7,313 nucleotides of DNA from Candidatus Nealsonbacteria bacterium CG08_land_8_20_14_0_20_36_22 (lineage in GTDB: Bacteria > Patescibacteriota > Minisyncoccia > Minisyncoccales > GWA2-38-27), in the NCBI GenBank assembly GCA_002774555.1, contig PEYC01000013.1:1-7313 (forward strand). The letters run 5' to 3'. The notes under the pieces were generated by a model that worked only from the letters and a program-made list of their open reading frames with translations, was not told where the DNA came from and made no database searches. Made by a program: the position numbers and the translations under genes. Of the stretch, positions 1 through 6,017 are shown one piece after another; positions within the stretch are counted from its first letter, which is position 1, and every line of letters begins with the position of its first letter.

Positions 1-929
1 GCAAAAGCATAAGCATTTTTAACTTGATGGTTTTGGGCAGACTCTGGCAAAGGAACTAAAATCGATGGTTTACCAACCGCTCCAATCTCAAAAATGGTGC
101 CAGCGCCGGCTCGACTAATAATTAAATCTGCTACCGTATAGGCATAAGATAATTGTTTTTCATCCAAAAAATCTATAGGATGATAATATTTTTTAAGGTC
201 TTGCGTTATTACAACTTCGGACTCTTTTTTTAGCTGAACAAAGTTTTTTCTGCCTGTTTGATGAATAAGCTCAAAGTCCTTTAAAATTTCGGGTAAAATT
301 ACCAGCAATTTATCATTGATTCTTTGGGCACCCTGCGAGCCGCCTAAAATTAGAATCACGGATTTTTCTCCTGTTAAATTAAAAATTTTTTTCGCTTCGT
401 TTTTTGAACCATTTAAAATCTCTCTCCTTATAGGACTACCGACAGAAAGCATCTTTTTTGCCGGGAAATATTCTGTTTTTTTAACGGAAAAGCTAATAAA
501 AATTTCCAAAGCAACCTTACTAGCTACTCTATTTGCTAATCCCGGAATAATATCTGACTCGTGTAAAAAAATTGGCGCTCTCAAGAACCAACCAGAAATC
601 ACTGCCGGGATAGAACCATATCCTCCCTTACTAAAAATAAGGTCAGGGGAAATTACAAAAACATAATAAAAGGCCTGAAGTATTCCTATCGGCAGTTTCA
701 AAATATCAATAATATTCTTAAAAGAAAAATATCTTCTCAATTTTCCTGCTAAAATTGTTCTTACCACTACTCCTTCTCTGGAAAAAATTTCTTTGGCAAA
801 TTTATCTCTAGGGCCAAGATAAAAAAATTCAAAGTCGCCATAAGGATAACCTTTCTTTATCTCTCTAATAATAGCAATTATTGGAAATATATGACCGGCG
901 GTACCGCCGCCAGTGAAAAGAATCTTCAT
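1..929 (-). CDS. murG: MurG, UDP-GlcNAc:lipid I GlcNAc transferase (3' end beyond window)
   Basis: MurG (GT28 family) transfers GlcNAc to lipid I to give lipid II on the inner face of the membrane. I translated 309 codons from the ATG at 929-927; the C-terminus lies off the left edge. Visible motifs: N-terminal glycine loop GGGTAGH (residues 7-13, with the family's His13), KGGYGSIP (about 101-108), HESDIIPGLANR (about 123-134), GSPIRREI (about 164-171), the second glycine loop LGGSQGAQRIND (about 195-206), and the UDP-GlcNAc-binding block SRAGAGTIFEI (about 272-282) followed by PLPESAQNHQVKNA. HESD replaces the HEQN of E. coli-type enzymes. It begins 12 nt after the ftsW stop, so it is the fourth gene of the murI-murD-ftsW-murG operon. 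There is no Shine-Dalgarno sequence before the ATG, so translation may depend on coupling to ftsW. Identification is very secure. Confidence 0.96.
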   Translation of the reverse strand, partial: MKILFTGGGTAGHIFPIIAIIREIKKGYPYGDFEFFYLGPRDKFAKEIFSREGVVVRTILAGKLRRYFSFKNIIDILKLPIGILQAFYYVFVISPDLIFSKGGYGSIPAVISGWFLRAPIFLHESDIIPGLANRVASKVALEIFISFSVKKTEYFPAKKMLSVGSPIRREILNGSKNEAKKIFNLTGEKSVILILGGSQGAQRINDKLLVILPEILKDFELIHQTGRKNFVQLKKESEVVITQDLKKYYHPIDFLDEKQLSYAYTVADLIISRAGAGTIFEIGAVGKPSILVPLPESAQNHQVKNAYAF

Positions 930-941
930 AGGTTTATTCTA

Positions 942-2048
942 TCATTTTCTCTCAGATTTGGAAATATTAAGCAATACTCCAACTCCAACCATCTCTGTTA
1001 TTAAATGCGAACCACCATAACTAATAAAAGGCAAGGGAATACCGGTTAGAGGTAAAATACCAACCATAGCTCCGATATTAACAAAGACCTGAATGCAAAT
1101 CCAAGAACTTATACCGATGGCTAAAAGTTTTGAAAATCCGTCTTCGGTTTTTTTGGAAATTCTGAATCCTCGCCAAAATAAAATTAAAAAAAGCAAAATT
1201 AAAACCACAGAACCAATAAATCCTGTTTCCTCCGCTATTATAGCGAAAATTGAGTCAGAAATTGTTTGAGGTATAAAACCAAACTTCTGATTAGACATAC
1301 CTAAACCTAATCCAAAAAGGCCGCCTGACCCAATAGTAATCAAAATTTGCTTTATCTGATAACCCAATCCCATAGGATCTTTTATTAATCCCAACAAAAC
1401 TTGAACTCGTTTCATTCTGTAAGGAGCAATTTTTATCAAAAGAAAAAAACTACCAATACTGATTAAAGCCAGTAAAACACTGTACCACAATGAAGTATCT
1501 GATGAAAAATACATTACAGCTGCAACTATAATAATTACTCCCAAAGTACTAATATCTGACTGAAGGGTTAATAAAAAAATAAGAACCCCTATTATTACAA
1601 GGAAAGATATAAATTCAATTGATTTCTCTTTAGCAGATTGTCTAATCCTCTTCAGACTGGTTAGCCAAGCTGCAAGATAAAAAATAAAGGCGAGTTTTAT
1701 AAATTCTGACGGTTGGAAAGAAGTAATGCCCAAATTCAACCAACGTGACGCACCCCCAGCAGTAATACCCAAACCAGGAATAAAAACTAAAACCATTAAA
1801 ATTAAATTGAGTAGGACTATCAATAAGGCCCATTTTTTTATGGTTGTTAGTTTTACCTTGAAAGCGATAAATCCTAATACTATGCCGGAAATTAAACCAT
1901 AAATTATCTGATGAAAAAGATAATGGGTAGTATTGCCAAAATTTTCTTGGGAAAATATCGTTGAGACACTTGCTAAAACTACAATTCCGATGGTTAATAA
2001 AATAGCCACTACGCCAAATAAATAATAATCAAAACGAGAGCTTCTCAT
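942..2048 (-). CDS. ftsW: FtsW, SEDS-family peptidoglycan glycosyltransferase
   Basis: A 368-residue polytopic membrane protein of the SEDS family, which polymerises lipid II into glycan strands at the septum with a partner class B PBP. Seen: about ten hydrophobic segments; GGASRWLNLG (98-107) and SFQPSEF (110-116) at the start of the large periplasmic region; LQSDISTLGVI (162-172, usually LQPDLGT); QKFGFIPQTISDSIFAIIAEE (254-274), which carries the catalytic-type Asp at 265; and the signature GIPLPFISYGGS (336-347). RodA shares these motifs. I choose FtsW because the gene lies between murD and murG, the usual ftsW position. The start overlaps the murD stop by 4 nt (ATGA), which implies translational coupling, and no Shine-Dalgarno is visible. 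The stop is TGA. The C-terminal tail is short, so any cytoplasmic extension is missing. Confidence 0.94.
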   Translation of the reverse strand: MRSSRFDYYLFGVVAILLTIGIVVLASVSTIFSQENFGNTTHYLFHQIIYGLISGIVLGFIAFKVKLTTIKKWALLIVLLNLILMVLVFIPGLGITAGGASRWLNLGITSFQPSEFIKLAFIFYLAAWLTSLKRIRQSAKEKSIEFISFLVIIGVLIFLLTLQSDISTLGVIIIVAAVMYFSSDTSLWYSVLLALISIGSFFLLIKIAPYRMKRVQVLLGLIKDPMGLGYQIKQILITIGSGGLFGLGLGMSNQKFGFIPQTISDSIFAIIAEETGFIGSVVLILLFLILFWRGFRISKKTEDGFSKLLAIGISSWICIQVFVNIGAMVGILPLTGIPLPFISYGGSHLITEMVGVGVLLNISKSERK

Positions 2049-3349
2049 AGTTTTTTAGTTTCTTTAATAAATTGCTCTCCTCTATCAAACTCGTTTTTAA
2101 ACAAATTAAACCCCGTTAGAGGTTTGAGGACTTTGTGCTTCTTTTTTGTCTTTATAACCTCTAACGGGGTAAAACTGGCTGCTCCAGGAGAAAGTAAAAC
2201 AATATCGCCTTTTTGAGACATAGCCGTTGCTTTCTTTACCGCATCTCTCATTGATTTTGCTAAAAATATTTTTTTGAATTTTTTTAATTCTTTTTTTATT
2301 TTATCTGAAGCTGTCCCTGGCAATAAAATAAGATGCTTCGCATTTATCTTTATCTCTTTTGCTAAATTTTCGTAATTTAAATTTTTATCTTGACCACCGG
2401 CAATAAGAATAATTTTTGAACTTGAAAATCTTTTGAGCGCCAAAATTACAGATTGAGGCGTGGTGGCGGTGGTATCATTAATATATTTTACACTTTTTTT
2501 TGTCGCAATGAGCTCTTGTCTATTGGGAATACCTTTAAAATCAGAAAGAACTTTTTTAATGCTTTTCTTTGAAATTTTGAAAATTTTAGCCACTAAGATA
2601 GCAGCCGAGACATTAGAACTCCTAAAAAATAAAACTTTAGACGATGCTTCTTTCGCCAATTTTTTTGTCTCCAGATTATCATAATTCAAAACTAAAATAT
2701 CATTTTTCTTTTGGTATTTAAAAATTGGCTTTTTCGCCTCAACATAGTCATTAAAATTTTTATATCTATTTAAATGGTCTGGGAAAAGAGTGGTAATTAC
2801 AGCAATATGAGGGCTTTTCTTTAAATTTTCTAACTCAAAACTGGAAAGCTCTAAAACAACTTTGCTATTTTTTTTGATTTTTGAAAGAATTTCTAAAGGA
2901 GTTAAACCAATATTGCCAGCTAAAAGAGTATTTGGATATTTTGTTTTTAATAGTAAATAAATAAGGGTGGCAGTAGTTGATTTTCCTTTGGTGCCGGTAA
3001 CACCAATAATAGTGCCCTTACACAAATCAAAAAAAATACTGATATCTGTTTTTATAGGAATATTATGCTTTTTGGCAATTTTAAGATAAGGAGAATCTGG
3101 TTTTACAGCCGGGTTTTTAATTACTAAACCAGTATTAATAAAATCTTGGTTTCGATGTTTATTTAAAATAAATTTAATTGGCAGCCCTCTGAGTTTTTCC
3201 AAAGAGGGCTTTAATTCTCTTTTTGTCTTTAAATCGGTTACCAAAACTTTTGCTCCTTGTTTAGCAAAAAACTTCGCCACTCCCACTCCTCCGCCGAGCA
3301 ACCCTAACCCCATAATAGTAATTTTTTTATCTTTGAAGATTTGCCTCAT
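2045..3349 (-). CDS. murD: MurD, UDP-MurNAc-L-alanine:D-glutamate ligase, with an in-frame palindromic insertion
   Basis: Cytoplasmic ATP-dependent ligase that adds D-Glu to UDP-MurNAc-L-Ala. Domains seen: N-terminal Rossmann fold with GLGLLGGGVGVAKF (14-27); ATP-binding P-loop GVTGTKGKST (116-125); LELSSFELE (166-174); DHLNRY (191-196), with a likely carbamylated Lys in the following EAKK; GIPNRQE (273-279); NDTTATTPQS (291-300); GGQDKNL (318-324); and C-terminal LSPGAASF (386-393) and NEFDRGEQF. The length (434) looks normal, but two changes cancel out. Residues 394-413 come from a palindromic repeat inserted between SPGAASF and FNLFKNEFDRG. A stretch of about 30 residues, including the usual LPGxHN motif before the N(x)xxAA helix, appears to be missing near residues 243-246. 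The start lies 1 nt after the murI stop without a Shine-Dalgarno; the end overlaps ftsW by 4 nt. MurD identity is secure; full activity is not proven. Confidence 0.95.
   Translation of the reverse strand: MRQIFKDKKITIMGLGLLGGGVGVAKFFAKQGAKVLVTDLKTKRELKPSLEKLRGLPIKFILNKHRNQDFINTGLVIKNPAVKPDSPYLKIAKKHNIPIKTDISIFFDLCKGTIIGVTGTKGKSTTATLIYLLLKTKYPNTLLAGNIGLTPLEILSKIKKNSKVVLELSSFELENLKKSPHIAVITTLFPDHLNRYKNFNDYVEAKKPIFKYQKKNDILVLNYDNLETKKLAKEASSKVLFFRSSNVSAAILVAKIFKISKKSIKKVLSDFKGIPNRQELIATKKSVKYINDTTATTPQSVILALKRFSSSKIILIAGGQDKNLNYENLAKEIKINAKHLILLPGTASDKIKKELKKFKKIFLAKSMRDAVKKATAMSQKGDIVLLSPGAASFTPLEVIKTKKKHKVLKPLTGFNLFKNEFDRGEQFIKETKKL
2110..2170. repeat. Palindromic repeat element, copy A (in frame within murD)
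   Basis: A 61-bp element with perfect 15-bp inverted arms. The left arm ACCCCGTTAGAGGTT is 2110-2124 and the right arm AACCTCTAACGGGGT is 2156-2170, around a 31-nt loop. On the murD strand it reads as exactly 20 codons (residues 394-413, T-P-L-E to P-L-T-G, with a lysine-rich middle). A TTT triplet flanks both ends, so a 3-nt target duplication is possible. The outer ten bases of each arm match copy B at 6995-7058. It is not a terminator: it lies about 65 nt before the murD stop and has no U-run. Confidence 0.9.
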
Positions 3350-3350
3350 A

Positions 3351-4142
3351 TTAAAACGGATCTTTTATAATTGGTTTGATTTTCTTGTTTAAACAAAAAT
3401 GAGATATTTTTTCTAAATTATAGGGTTGGTCGCTGAAGAAAAATTGATGATTTCTCCCCTTTTTAACCTGGGAAACGATTTTGGGATTATTTTTTAAAAA
3501 TAATTTAAGCTCTTTTACTAAGCTTCTGGCTGGATTTACAATTTTAATCTTTGGACCGATTTCTTTTTTTATTATTTTTTCAAGTATTGGATAATGAGTA
3601 CAAGCCAAAACCAAAGTATCCACTCCCCTATTTTTAAATTCTTCTAAATATTCTTCAATTATTTCTCTTGTTATCTCTTTATTTATCCAACCCTCCTCCA
3701 CTAAGGGAACAAACAAGGGGCAGGATTTTGAATAAATTTTTAGGTTTGGCTCTAATTCCAAAAGTTTTTTCTCCCAAGCACCGCTTTTAATAGTGCCAGG
3801 TGTTCCTATTATGCCAATCTTTTTATTTTTGGTTATCTTCACCGCTTCTTTTACTCCAGGATTTATCATCTCAAAAATTGGGATTCCGGCAAACTGTTTC
3901 TTAAGACTTTCTGAAGCCCAGGCAGAAGAAGTATGGCAAGCAATAACAATTACTTTAGCCCCTCTTTGAAGAAGCCACTGACTGATTTTAAGAGAATATT
4001 TCTTTACAAAATCAGCTCCCTTGGTGCCATAAGGAAGCCGGGCTGTATCTCCAAAATAAATTATTTGGTAGCCGGGCAGTTCTTTAAAAATTTCTTTAAT
4101 AACCGTTAATCCCCCAACCCCAGAATCAAAAACTCCAATCAT
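3351..4142 (-). CDS. murI: MurI, glutamate racemase
   Basis: Cofactor-independent glutamate racemase that makes D-Glu, the substrate of MurD, whose gene starts 1 nt downstream. At 263 residues it has the normal family length. Seen: GVFDSGVGGLTV (3-14) with the catalytic-environment Asp6 and Ser7; YFGDTARLPYGTKG (29-42); VIACHTSSAWA (66-76) with first catalytic Cys69; IGTPGTIKSGAW (112-123); CPLFVPLVEEG (141-151); and VLACTHYPIL (178-187) with second catalytic Cys181 and His183. The usual Cys-Asn-Thr is Cys-His-Thr here (His70), and the Tyr after the GTPGTIKS motif is Trp. Both cysteines remain, so racemase function is expected. The ATG at 4142-4140 has no Shine-Dalgarno and lies 6 nt after a good -10 box, so the mRNA is probably leaderless. 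First gene of the murI-murD-ftsW-murG operon. Confidence 0.95.
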   Translation of the reverse strand: MIGVFDSGVGGLTVIKEIFKELPGYQIIYFGDTARLPYGTKGADFVKKYSLKISQWLLQRGAKVIVIACHTSSAWASESLKKQFAGIPIFEMINPGVKEAVKITKNKKIGIIGTPGTIKSGAWEKKLLELEPNLKIYSKSCPLFVPLVEEGWINKEITREIIEEYLEEFKNRGVDTLVLACTHYPILEKIIKKEIGPKIKIVNPARSLVKELKLFLKNNPKIVSQVKKGRNHQFFFSDQPYNLEKISHFCLNKKIKPIIKDPF

Positions 4143-4148
4143 TATTTT

Positions 4149-4177
4149 AGTATAGCAAAAAAGTTGACAAACTTCAA
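4149..4177 (-). promoter_or_regulatory. Predicted promoter of the murI operon (leaderless)
   Basis: On the minus strand a -35 box TTGAAG (4177-4172, four of six consensus bases) and a -10 box TATACT (4154-4149, five of six) are separated by 17 nt. Standard spacing places +1 at the A of the murI ATG (4142), with only AAAATA between the -10 box and the start codon. This gives no room for a ribosome binding site. It overlaps the divergent promoter at 4164-4192. Confidence 0.65.
4161..4174. promoter_or_regulatory. Short dyad between divergent promoters (possible operator)
   Basis: AAGTT-GACA-AACTT is a 5-bp inverted repeat. It covers the -35 box of the plus-strand promoter and touches the -35 box of the murI promoter, so a protein bound here could affect both. 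In AT-rich DNA a dyad this short can arise by chance, and no regulator gene is visible in the window. Confidence 0.25.
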
Positions 4178-4192
4178 AATAAATTTTAAACT
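4164..4192 (+). promoter_or_regulatory. Predicted promoter of the plus-strand unknown gene
   Basis: A perfect -35 box TTGACA (4164-4169) is followed after 17 nt by TAAACT (4187-4192, four of six -10 bases). A better -10 match, TAAAAT at 4193-4198, is too distant (23 nt). Transcription would start near 4199, giving a leader of roughly 50 nt before the ATG at 4247. Confidence 0.5.
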
Positions 4193-4215
4193 TAAAATAG
4201 TAATCGTTTTTTGGT

Positions 4216-4235
4216 TCTTTTACAATCTTTTACAA
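4216..4235 (+). repeat. Perfect tandem 10-bp duplication in a 5' leader
   Basis: TCTTTTACAA occurs twice head to tail (4216-4225 and 4226-4235). The second copy runs directly into the Shine-Dalgarno sequence AAGGAG (4234-4239) of the downstream gene. It may be a recent slippage duplication or a paired binding site. Confidence 0.85.
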
Positions 4236-4239
4236 GGAG
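4234..4239 (+). promoter_or_regulatory. Strong Shine-Dalgarno sequence that fixes the start at 4247
   Basis: AAGGAG lies 7 nt upstream of ATG 4247-4249. It is the only full Shine-Dalgarno sequence in front of any visible start in this window, and it favours this ATG over the in-frame TTG at 4211. Confidence 0.85.
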
Positions 4240-4246
4240 AAAACAG

Positions 4247-4909
4247 ATGGAAAAACGAATTAAAAAAGAGAAGATAAAAGAAATAAAAAAACAATTGAAT
4301 CAAGATTGGAGATTGCTTTCAAAAGCTTACGCTGATAAAAATCATTTTGCTAATTTTGTCCGAAGCCTTGAATCCCCTCCCCTACAGAAAAAAGCTCTAA
4401 AAATGTTTTTAAAAACAGAAGGTCTTGAATTTGAAGATTGTTATGGTTTGGCAGAATTGGTGATAAAAATAAAAAATCTGTTTTTAAAAAGAGCTTTTTG
4501 GAGAAAATGCTTTGTTTTAGCCCTTCCAGAAAATTGGGTCTACGCAATCAAATATGAAAAAGATGAAACTATCAAAGAAATATTTTGGAAGGGACTTATC
4601 CAAGGAATTAAAAAAGGTTTTATTCCTGAAAAACAAGGCAGGCAAATTCTAATTCAGATTTTTGAAGAGACACCGGAAGAAAAAACCAGAGAGAGAGCCT
4701 GGCAACTATTAAAAATTTTACACCCATCCGAAGAAAACTTTTTAAAAATCGCTGGTTTAGAATGTATGCGTTCTATGATTAAAATTGCCACAGAAATTAG
4801 AGATCTGCTTGCCAAAATCAAACAAGAAAAAGCCATAGCAGAACAAAAAACTGGATTGTTTCAACAGGTTATAGATAGAATAAACCAGAACGTTAAAAAA
4901 CTTGAATAA
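4247..4909 (+). CDS. Uncharacterised alpha-helical protein, possibly HEAT-like
   Basis: 220 residues from the ATG with a full Shine-Dalgarno. I do not recognise the family. The sequence looks wholly helical and soluble, with no signal peptide or membrane segment. Residues 1-18 are a lysine-rich amphipathic helix. Residues about 35-165 alternate hydrophobic and charged helices with Pro/Glu turns (SPPLQKKALKMFLK, DETIKEIFWKGLIQGI, TRERAWQLLKILHPSEENF), like degenerate HEAT/ARM repeats. Residues about 170-220 have coiled-coil character (MIKIATEIRDLLAKIKQEKA). Three isolated cysteines (65, 88, 173) form no metal motif. It is the only gene on the plus strand. It is divergent from murI, with overlapping promoters, and convergent with mraY, with a shared terminator. 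A scaffold or regulatory role near cell-wall synthesis is only a guess from position. Confidence 0.8.
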   Translation: MEKRIKKEKIKEIKKQLNQDWRLLSKAYADKNHFANFVRSLESPPLQKKALKMFLKTEGLEFEDCYGLAELVIKIKNLFLKRAFWRKCFVLALPENWVYAIKYEKDETIKEIFWKGLIQGIKKGFIPEKQGRQILIQIFEETPEEKTRERAWQLLKILHPSEENFLKIAGLECMRSMIKIATEIRDLLAKIKQEKAIAEQKTGLFQQVIDRINQNVKKLE

Positions 4910-4918
4910 CTAAAAAAG

Positions 4919-4941
4919 AGGCAAGAATTAAAAACTTGCCT
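4919..4941. terminator. Bidirectional intrinsic terminator between the unknown gene and mraY
   Basis: The hairpin AGGCAAG (4919-4925) / CTTGCCT (4935-4941) has a 9-nt loop. On the plus strand it is followed by TTTTCTTT; on the minus strand by CTTTTTT, because the left flank is A-rich. It sits in the 38-nt gap between convergent stops at 4909 and 4948, so it can end both transcripts. If it does, the mraY transcript is separated from the murI operon. Confidence 0.85.
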
Positions 4942-4947
4942 TTTTCT

Positions 4948-6006
4948 TTAACCGAGGAGTCTTATAGCAAGCCCGATTAAAGCCATCACAACGCCAATAA
5001 CCCAAAAACGCATTGTGATTTTGTAAGAAGGCCAATCCTTGGCTTCAAAGTGGTGATGGAGAGGAGCGGCTAAAAATATCTTTTTGTGGAAAATTTTTTT
5101 GGAAAGGAGTTGAAGGATTACTGAACCAGATTCAACGACCAATAAAAAGCCAATTATTGGCAAGACCAAAATAGAGTCAGTTAAAAAAGCAACTACGGTT
5201 AAAGCACAACAAAGTCCTAATATCCCTGTTTCTCCCATATAAAATCTGGCCGGAGGAATATTAAACCATAAAAAAGCTAAAATTGAGCCAGCAATTACAG
5301 CGCAAAAAGCAGCCAAATCAACCTGTCCTTTAAATAAAGCAATGCCGGCGAAAGAACCAAAAATTGTAGCGAAGACCCCTCCTGCCAAACCATCTAAACC
5401 GTCAATTACTCCACCACTATAGACTGCTAACATTACTAAAACAAAAAAAGGAACGTACCAAATGCCAATAAAAAAGTCCCCATTTCCAGGAATATGTATT
5501 GTACGGTAACCTAACTTATAATAGAACCACCCTGCTCCAATCAAACCAATTAAAATTACTAAAAGTAATCTATATTTTAATTTCAAACCACCTCCAATAT
5601 ACTTACCTTTTTTCAAAACCTGCAGAATATCATCTAATAATCCAACCAAAGAGGCAGCGATTAAAGCAAATAAAGGAAGCCAGGTTTGGGACCTGCTTAA
5701 GAAATTTAATTTTTGAAACCACCATATGTTGGTTTTGGATAATAAAAAGAAAATAAAAGCTAAAATTAGAGTACTGAGCCAGACAAGCAAACCGCCGAGT
5801 CGTGGGACATGAACTTCTTTTTCCGAGTGAAACTTTTTAAAAAAAACTAACTCTTTGCCGTCAATTGACCTTGTTCTAACTTCTTTTCGCCAAAGTTTAT
5901 ATTTATATAAAAAAGGGGTTAAAACCGGCGTTAACCAAAAAGCCAAAATAAAAGCAGCTGCCCCTAAAGTAAATATCTTAATAACATCTATAGTAATTTC
6001 CGGCAT
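4948..6006 (-). CDS. mraY: MraY-type phospho-MurNAc-pentapeptide transferase (divergent)
   Basis: A polytopic membrane enzyme of 352 residues with about ten hydrophobic segments. MraY moves phospho-MurNAc-pentapeptide from UDP to undecaprenyl phosphate, forming lipid I. Seen: GLLDD (122-126), the Asp pair that binds Mg2+ and substrate; HIPGNGDFFIG (171-181); IDGLDGLAGG (201-210); NIPPARFYMGETG (249-261); and APLHHHFE (314-321), the MraY-specific histidine motif. Several usual residues differ. The third active-site Asp of MGDTGS is Glu259. NLTDGLDG reads GVIDGLDG. The N-terminal GTPTMGG motif reads HVPRLGG (66-72), a form more like WecA/TagO. The HHHFE motif, length and neighbours favour MraY over WecA. 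It starts 11 nt after the carboxypeptidase stop without a Shine-Dalgarno, so it is probably co-transcribed with it. Confidence 0.9.
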   Translation of the reverse strand: MPEITIDVIKIFTLGAAAFILAFWLTPVLTPFLYKYKLWRKEVRTRSIDGKELVFFKKFHSEKEVHVPRLGGLLVWLSTLILAFIFFLLSKTNIWWFQKLNFLSRSQTWLPLFALIAASLVGLLDDILQVLKKGKYIGGGLKLKYRLLLVILIGLIGAGWFYYKLGYRTIHIPGNGDFFIGIWYVPFFVLVMLAVYSGGVIDGLDGLAGGVFATIFGSFAGIALFKGQVDLAAFCAVIAGSILAFLWFNIPPARFYMGETGILGLCCALTVVAFLTDSILVLPIIGFLLVVESGSVILQLLSKKIFHKKIFLAAPLHHHFEAKDWPSYKITMRFWVIGVVMALIGLAIRLLG

Positions 6007-6017
6007 AACTATTAAAA

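Noticed and set aside
316..666. Plus-strand 116-codon open frame
   Set aside because: It is antisense to murG, which has full family motifs; no independent signal.
1039..1057. ACCGGTTAGAGGTAAAATACC, which resembles an arm of the palindromic repeat
   Set aside because: It encodes the conserved FtsW motif GILPLTGIPLP and has no matching opposite arm, so the similarity is coincidental.
2460..2684. Plus-strand 74-codon open frame
   Set aside because: It is antisense to the conserved murD region with NDTTATTPQS and GIPNRQE.
3183..3210. Inverted repeat AGCCCTCT / AGAGGGCT with a 12-nt loop
   Set aside because: It lies inside normal murD coding sequence (KPSLEKLRGLPI), has short arms, no related copy and no U-run.
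4211..4246. Upstream TTG start extending the plus-strand gene by 12 residues
   Set aside because: The extension would cover the tandem repeat and the strong Shine-Dalgarno of the ATG at 4247, and TTG 4211 has no ribosome binding site of its own.
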